From an uncultured bacterium (lineage in GTDB: Bacteria > Bacteroidota > Bacteroidia > Bacteroidales > Marinifilaceae): DNA of 64,000 bases. Shown here piece after piece: positions 60,096 to 64,000 of the stretch (positions are counted from its first letter, which is position 1; every line of letters begins with the position of its first letter). Where the stretch lies: NCBI GenBank assembly GCA_905216195.1, contig CAJMSX010000014.1, positions 1-64,000 of the forward strand. Direction: 5' to 3'. Under the pieces are notes generated by a model that worked only from the letters and a program-made list of their open reading frames with translations, did not search any database and was not told the origin of the DNA. Made by a program: the position numbers and the translations under genes.

Positions 60096-60779
60096 ATGAA
60101 AATAGGTGTGATTGTAGCCATGCAGGCTGAATATGAATTGATCTGCGAATGGCTGGAAAATAAAGTAGAAAGAAAAGTCGGGGGAATATCTTTTCTGGAA
60201 GGACAGACGGGAGGTCAGTCCGTAGTACTGATGCGTAGCGGGATTGGGAAAGTGTGTTCGGCAGTAGGTGCGGTTGAAATGATCCGGGTTTTTCAACCGG
60301 ACGTCCTGATTAACACGGGGGTGGCAGGAGGTATAGATGCTTCTCTGAATGTCATGGATATTGTTGTCGGCCAACGCATGGTCTATCACGATGTCTGGTG
60401 CGGTGAAGGAAATGCTTACGGACAGGTACAGGGGATGCCGGCTTATTTTAGGGCTGACCAGCATATGCATCGGGTGGCGATGAGCTTGGAGACGGATGTT
60501 TGCCTGAAAGACGGATTGATTTGCAGCGGGGATCGGTTTATTACCGACCGGGAAAGTCTGGAACGGATCAAATCGGATTTTCCGGAAGGTTTGGCAGTGG
60601 ATATGGAATCCTGTTCCATTGCACAGGTATGTTATATGTATGACGTGCCTTTTTTAAGTTTCCGGGTCATCAGCGATATTCCCGGAGCCGCTAAGCATGC
60701 GGAACAATACCGGAACTTTTGGGTTACGGCTCCGCGGAAATCCTTTCAGGTATTTCGTCAGCTTCTGGCGAAGCTTTAA
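60096..60779 (+). CDS. mtnN: 5'-methylthioadenosine/S-adenosylhomocysteine nucleosidase
   Basis: Nucleosidase of 227 residues recycling SAM by-products (MTA, SAH). MKIGVIVAMQAEYELI is the family start; RSGIGKVCSAVGAVEMI, NTGVAGGID, DMESCSIAQVCY (catalytic Glu region) and FRVISDIPG (catalytic Asp) are in place. The open frame extends upstream into the MBL gene, but ATG at 60096 is the clear start. The C-terminus is slightly basic (APRKSFQVFRQLLAKL). Confidence 0.92.
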   Translation: MKIGVIVAMQAEYELICEWLENKVERKVGGISFLEGQTGGQSVVLMRSGIGKVCSAVGAVEMIRVFQPDVLINTGVAGGIDASLNVMDIVVGQRMVYHDVWCGEGNAYGQVQGMPAYFRADQHMHRVAMSLETDVCLKDGLICSGDRFITDRESLERIKSDFPEGLAVDMESCSIAQVCYMYDVPFLSFRVISDIPGAAKHAEQYRNFWVTAPRKSFQVFRQLLAKL

Positions 60780-60798
60780 AAAACGGAACCAAGCGAAT

Positions 60799-61011
60799 TT
60801 ATTCTTCCTTCGTATCGACCGGTTTGTAATTTTCCCTTTCCCTTCGGTCGGTCGTATTGGCACAGGAAATTCCTTTGTCTTTCATGTGTTTGTTTCTTCC
60901 GATATGGGTTTCCGGGAACCTGCCGTTTTTTTTCAAAAGTATCCCGATGCTGAGCGCAATGATAGACAGGGCTACCAAAATAAGAACGATGACAAAAAAT
61001 TTAATCAGCAT
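60799..61011 (-). CDS. Small membrane protein, 70 residues
   Basis: One N-terminal membrane helix (about 4-28: FVIVLILVALSIIALSIGILL) is followed by a basic linker KKNGRFPETHIGRNKHMKDKGI and a short polar tail with a single Cys. Similar 65-75-residue proteins occur across Bacteroidales as conserved hypotheticals. The shape recalls NqrM, the small factor for Na+-NQR maturation, but NqrM has several Cys and only one is seen, so I do not assign it. A -7 box (61059-61052) upstream supports expression. Confidence 0.7.
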   Translation of the reverse strand: MLIKFFVIVLILVALSIIALSIGILLKKNGRFPETHIGRNKHMKDKGISCANTTDRRERENYKPVDTKEE

Positions 61012-61051
61012 AGTGTTTTTTTTAATTGATCTGTAAAGCGGGATTCTCTTA

Positions 61052-61059
61052 CAAATGTA
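61052..61059 (-). promoter_or_regulatory. -7 box of small membrane protein gene
   Basis: TACATTTG on the minus strand, exact consensus, 41 bases before the ATG at 61011. Confidence 0.5.
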
Positions 61060-61135
61060 CGGTTTTCCTAAAAGCTTAGAATCATTTTTGACGAAAAAAA
61101 AACTTAAAAAAAATGTTTGTTTATTGGGTTTTTTC

Positions 61136-61143
61136 TACATTTG
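61136..61143 (+). promoter_or_regulatory. -7 box of DUF3276 copy 2-menG operon
   Basis: TACATTTG, exact consensus, with TTTG 16 bases upstream (61116-61119). Surroundings match the promoter of DUF3276 copy 1. Confidence 0.55.
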
Positions 61144-61170
61144 ATGCGTTAAATTTTATTTACCATAATT

Positions 61171-61467
61171 ATGGAACAATACGATAAATACGTAGGACAG
61201 GATTCGGGAGACGAGCATGGAGAAGTATACTCAAAACCCGTGAAAGCGGGAAAAAGAACTTATTTTTTCGATGTCAAAGCTACCCGCAATCAGGATTATT
61301 ATCTGACGATTACGGAAAGTAAAAAGAAATTCGATGCGGACGGAAACTCCTCCTATGAAAAACATAAGGTTTTTCTGTATAAAGAAGATTTTGAAAAATT
61401 TGCCGAAGGATTGCGGGAGGCGATTCAAATCGTCAAGGAGGCTCTGGAGGGTAAATTGCCCGAATAA
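61171..61467 (+). CDS. DUF3276 (PUR-alpha-like) nucleic-acid-binding protein, copy 2
   Basis: Small protein of 98 residues, paralogue of the gene at 57146-57490. EVYSKPVKAGKRTYFFDVKATRNQDYYLTITESKKKFD is nearly identical between the two, and both continue with FLYKEDFEKF. It lacks the acidic tail of copy 1. Expected to bind single-stranded DNA or RNA. It forms an operon with menG, which starts 2 bases after its stop. Confidence 0.88.
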   Translation: MEQYDKYVGQDSGDEHGEVYSKPVKAGKRTYFFDVKATRNQDYYLTITESKKKFDADGNSSYEKHKVFLYKEDFEKFAEGLREAIQIVKEALEGKLPE

Positions 61468-61469
61468 GC

Positions 61470-62165
61470 ATGGGGAAGAAGGAAGCTGTTAAAGGTATTT
61501 TTAACGATATTGCACCGCATTACGATCGGTTGAATCATTTTTTGTCTTTCAATATAGATAAAAGCTGGAGAAAAAAAGCCATTGCCTGTATTGGAAAGCG
61601 AAATGAAGAAAGTTTGATTCTGGACGTAGCTTGCGGAACGGGAGATTTTGCCATAGCGGCGGCTGGGGCCGGAGCGGGGAAAATCATAGGAGTGGATATT
61701 GCGGAAAATATGGTCGAAATCGGCCGCCGGAAAGTGAAGGAAAAAGGGCTGGAAGACCGGGTGACTTTAGCGTGCGGAGACAGTGAACAATTGGCATTCG
61801 ATGCCTATACTTTCGATGCGGTGACCGTCGCTTTCGGTGTACGGAATTTCGAGCATTTGGAGAAGGGGCTGACCGAAATGTACCGGGTACTGAAAGAAGG
61901 GGGACAGGTAATTATTCTGGAATTTTCCATGCCGGAACGTTGCCCCATGAAACAACTATATACCTTTTATTTCCGGTATATACTTCCGGTTTTGGGGGGA
62001 GCCGTGTCCGGAAATAAGGGCGCTTATACTTATTTGCCCGAATCTGTCCTGATTTTTCCTCAGGGGAAAGAATTTCTGAATGTGCTTACAACATGCGGGT
62101 TTACGGACGTATCCCAGAAGAGATTGACTTTTGGTATAGCTACGTTGTACATCGGTTATAAGTGA
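61470..62165 (+). CDS. menG: Demethylmenaquinone methyltransferase (UbiE/MenG)
   Basis: SAM-dependent methyltransferase of 231 residues doing the last step of menaquinone synthesis. FNDIAPHYDRLNHFLSFNIDKSWRKKAI is the UbiE signature 1, LDVACGTGDFAIA the SAM loop, and ACGDSEQLAFDAYTFDAVTVAFGVRNFEH signature 2. Menaquinone rather than ubiquinone is implied because Bacteroidota use menaquinone and menA lies just downstream, convergent. Confidence 0.95.
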   Translation: MGKKEAVKGIFNDIAPHYDRLNHFLSFNIDKSWRKKAIACIGKRNEESLILDVACGTGDFAIAAAGAGAGKIIGVDIAENMVEIGRRKVKEKGLEDRVTLACGDSEQLAFDAYTFDAVTVAFGVRNFEHLEKGLTEMYRVLKEGGQVIILEFSMPERCPMKQLYTFYFRYILPVLGGAVSGNKGAYTYLPESVLIFPQGKEFLNVLTTCGFTDVSQKRLTFGIATLYIGYK

Positions 62166-62195
62166 AAATGGTGCGGAACGTTCCGGGCGGATTGA

Positions 62196-63095
62196 TTATA
62201 GGATTTGGGAAAATCCGGACAGCAGGGCGAATAACAGGGTAGAAAGGGATAAAAATTTCAATTGGGGATCTAGTTCCTTGCCGGTATGAACCCACATGTT
62301 GCGGAAGTGGACGATGAAGAGGGGCAGACTGAGTAAAAACAAAAAGCCTTTCAGGCCGTTGGGCTGCAAAAAGGTGAACAGGATCATCGCGGTAAAGGCC
62401 GTCAGAAGGAGCAAGCCGTGATAGATCCGGGCATTCCGGAGGCCGATTTTTACCGGAACAGTACGTTTCCCCGAGCGGGAATCGTTTTCTATATCCCGGA
62501 TGTTGTTGACGTTCAAAACGCCTGTGATCAGCAATCCCAGTGCGGAGGCCGGCAGGAAAAGCAGTGCGGGGACGGAATGCGACAACAGAAAATAAGCTCC
62601 GAAAGTGCTCAGCCATCCGAAAAAGAGAAATACGGCGATATCTCCCCATCCTTGGTATCCATAGGGCTTTTTCCCGATAGTGTACTTAATGGCGGCCAGA
62701 ATAGCGGCACCGCCCAAGACCAGCATTAAAACGCTTTCCGTATGCAGCAAAGAGCGAAAAGCCTTGAAAATGAGTGCTATGCCTGAGATCATGGAAAGTA
62801 GGATAAAGCATAGAATCATTTTCCGGTAATCGCTCAGGCTTAAGGCTCCCGATTGCAAAGCGCGTATCGGTCCCAAACGGTCGGAATTATCCGTCCCTTT
62901 GAGGGTATCTCCCAGTTCGTTGGCAATGTTGCTTAAAATTTGCAGACACAAGGTCGTTATCAAGGCCAGGGAAAAAACCGTTGTATTGAAAGAGCCTGCT
63001 GCGTATGCCAACATTCCTCCCAGTATGATTCCCGACACGGAGAGGGGAAGGGTACGAAGCCGGAAGCTTTCGATATAGTATTTTATTTTCGTCAT
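62196..63095 (-). CDS. menA: 1,4-dihydroxy-2-naphthoate polyprenyltransferase
   Basis: Integral-membrane UbiA-family prenyltransferase of 299 residues with about eight helices, joining DHNA to the polyprenyl tail. The first Asp-rich motif is NELGDTLKGTDNSDRLGP and the second NVNNIRDIENDSRSGKRTV. RLRTLPLSVSGIILG is the MenA N-terminal signature, hence the start at 63095 rather than the longer frame from 63128. It overlaps the stop of the arginine-deiminase gene by 4 bases and is co-transcribed with it. With menG it gives the last two steps of menaquinone synthesis. Confidence 0.93.
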   Translation of the reverse strand: MTKIKYYIESFRLRTLPLSVSGIILGGMLAYAAGSFNTTVFSLALITTLCLQILSNIANELGDTLKGTDNSDRLGPIRALQSGALSLSDYRKMILCFILLSMISGIALIFKAFRSLLHTESVLMLVLGGAAILAAIKYTIGKKPYGYQGWGDIAVFLFFGWLSTFGAYFLLSHSVPALLFLPASALGLLITGVLNVNNIRDIENDSRSGKRTVPVKIGLRNARIYHGLLLLTAFTAMILFTFLQPNGLKGFLFLLSLPLFIVHFRNMWVHTGKELDPQLKFLSLSTLLFALLSGFSQIL

Positions 63096-64000
63096 AGATC
63101 GGTACGGTTGACGGGCATCGTCATACACCGGGCTCCGCCTCCTCCGCGGGGCAATTCCGAGCCGTCGATGGTGATTACGTATTTTTCGTGTTCCTGTATG
63201 TTGATTTTCCCGTCGATGAAGTCGTGGGCTTTGATGATTTCAAAACCGGCTTTATTCATTTCTTCTATGGTATAATTGTTACGGGCATAGCCCAATACTT
63301 GTCCCGGTCCCACGCAAAAGAAATTAGCGCCGCTATGCCATTGTTCCCGTTCCTGATTCCAGTCGTCGGTGCCTCCGCACAGGACGGGTTCCAATTCCAT
63401 CCCCAGTTTTTTCAGGGCGGAAAGGAGGTTTTTTTCTTCCCGTATGGTTTGTAATTTCCCGTTTTGTATTTTGATATGGACGGTTTTATAGCTCCCCGGA
63501 TTCAGGATGAGGGGTTCGAAAACCATACATTTATCCCGGTCCAGTAAAGTGAATACCATATCCAGGTGAATAAAAGATTCCGGCGTATGGGGCAATTGCT
63601 GTACCAGAATGTGCTGGGCCTTTTCACTTTTCCGGTTGATGAATTCATACATCAGCAGGTCGATGGCCTGGGTGCTGGTGCGGGCTCCGTTTCCGATAAC
63701 GAGGATATCGTCCCGGGCGATCAGTACGTCTCCTCCTTCGATGGTACGAATCCGGTTTCCCGCTTCCGGTATCGGAGAAATCGTCAGGGTTTTCGTCCGG
63801 AATTCCGGAGTAAAATCGAAAATAGACTGCATAATGACCGACTCCCGGTCACGGATGGCGTTGGCCATTCGTCCGATCAGTACTTCCTGATTGATGCTCA
63901 TGGAAGCGTCCCGGGTAAATAAAAAGTTATGCATGGGTTTCAATGCCCACCAGTCTTTACTGAGAAATTTGGTGAGATTATCCTTTACCAGTTCTACTCC
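63092..64000 (-). CDS. arcA: Arginine deiminase family protein (start outside window)
   Basis: Hydrolyses arginine to citrulline and ammonia in the family's known members. The frame is open through base 64000 (VKDNLTKFLSKDWWALKPMHN precedes the first internal Met), so the gene begins beyond the window. Visible active-site blocks: NFLFTRDASMSI, GGDVLIARDDILVIGNGARTS, FIHLDMVFTLLD (His/Asp), GGTDDWNQEREQW, and the C-terminal catalytic Cys in GGGGARCMTMPV. No ornithine carbamoyltransferase, carbamate kinase or ArcD lies in the window, so a complete energy-yielding ADI pathway is not shown. Downstream it is coupled to menA. Confidence 0.9.
   Translation of the reverse strand, partial: GVELVKDNLTKFLSKDWWALKPMHNFLFTRDASMSINQEVLIGRMANAIRDRESVIMQSIFDFTPEFRTKTLTISPIPEAGNRIRTIEGGDVLIARDDILVIGNGARTSTQAIDLLMYEFINRKSEKAQHILVQQLPHTPESFIHLDMVFTLLDRDKCMVFEPLILNPGSYKTVHIKIQNGKLQTIREEKNLLSALKKLGMELEPVLCGGTDDWNQEREQWHSGANFFCVGPGQVLGYARNNYTIEEMNKAGFEIIKAHDFIDGKINIQEHEKYVITIDGSELPRGGGGARCMTMPVNRTDL

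Noticed and set aside
1..64000. CRISPR arrays, rRNA operon, complete insertion sequences or prophage
   Set aside because: No spaced direct repeats, rRNA signatures, transposase or phage structural genes were seen. Only an integrase relic and one isolated inverted repeat hint at mobile DNA.
63092..64000. Complete arginine deiminase energy pathway
   Set aside because: Only the deiminase is visible; carbamate kinase, carbamoyltransferase and antiporter genes are not in the window.

Overview
The window is a piece of a Bacteroidota (order Bacteroidales) chromosome, most likely from the gut family Odoribacteraceae (Odoribacter/Butyricimonas-like). Seen directly: many intergenic regions carry the Bacteroidota -7 promoter box TAnnTTTG, the two tRNA genes lack an encoded CCA, the tmRNA encodes the tag GENNYALAA, and the gene content is typical of the phylum (lipidated TamL with TamB, GLPGLI protein, LruC-domain lipoprotein, DUF3276/PUR proteins, GSCFA protein, 5'-nucleotide-free leaders with little Shine-Dalgarno signal). 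The family assignment is an inference, mainly from a steroid/bile-acid reductase cluster known from Odoribacteraceae and Parabacteroides.

Layout. 1-6571: tamB-tamL outer-membrane assembly pair. 6624-6967: tRNA-Ser(GGA), its terminator and the relic N-terminus of a tyrosine-recombinase gene, probably the scar of an integrated element. 6989-12837: LruC lipoprotein, then a GLPGLI protein downstream of a TonB-receptor-like barrel. 12988-21623: acetyltransferase, PAS/GAF histidine kinase, MFS exporter, CPA2 antiporter, a small protein, AI-2E-type permease. 21815-24890: AraC regulator, RclC-like and RclA-like genes, a reactive-chlorine defence module with two perfect palindromes in its control region. 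24986-28862: KamA-family radical SAM enzyme, M64 peptidase, orphan protein. 28894-30983: a rod-shaped 6S-like RNA, gapA, and an orphan small-RNA unit. 30982-34948: alkD-like, ABC-F and tilS operon. 35246-39153: parA-parB-DUF5683-mltD operon, followed by tRNA-Glu(CTC) and a second orphan small-RNA unit. 40204-41700: zinc-type CDF exporter and tmRNA.

41772-45501 is a four-gene operon of steroid enzymes: a 5-alpha-reductase with the catalytic Glu/Tyr pair, an Old Yellow Enzyme-type reductase (candidate 5-beta-reductase) and two short-chain dehydrogenases (candidate 3-alpha/3-beta-hydroxysteroid dehydrogenases). Together they could reduce 3-oxo-delta4 bile acids or steroids to allo/iso forms. mntP and a serine-type sulfatase follow.

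46341-50860: sulfatase, GSCFA and SPOR-type proteins, and a cysteine-desulfidase-like gene whose promoter is overlapped by a 12-bp inverted repeat. 51327-51497 is the strongest new observation: a 171-bp segment bounded by perfect 16-bp inverted repeats that match the Bacteroides Mpi invertase consensus at 9 of 10 positions. It contains one good promoter, which here points away from the downstream operon (51570-55156) for a giant coiled-coil surface lipoprotein and an outer-membrane barrel. This reads as a phase-variable promoter captured in the OFF orientation. 55261-64000 is mostly housekeeping: HTH protein, TatD hydrolase, tcdA, two DUF3276 paralogues, trpS-ruvA, a metallo-hydrolase, mtnN, menG, menA and arginine deiminase (cut by the window edge).
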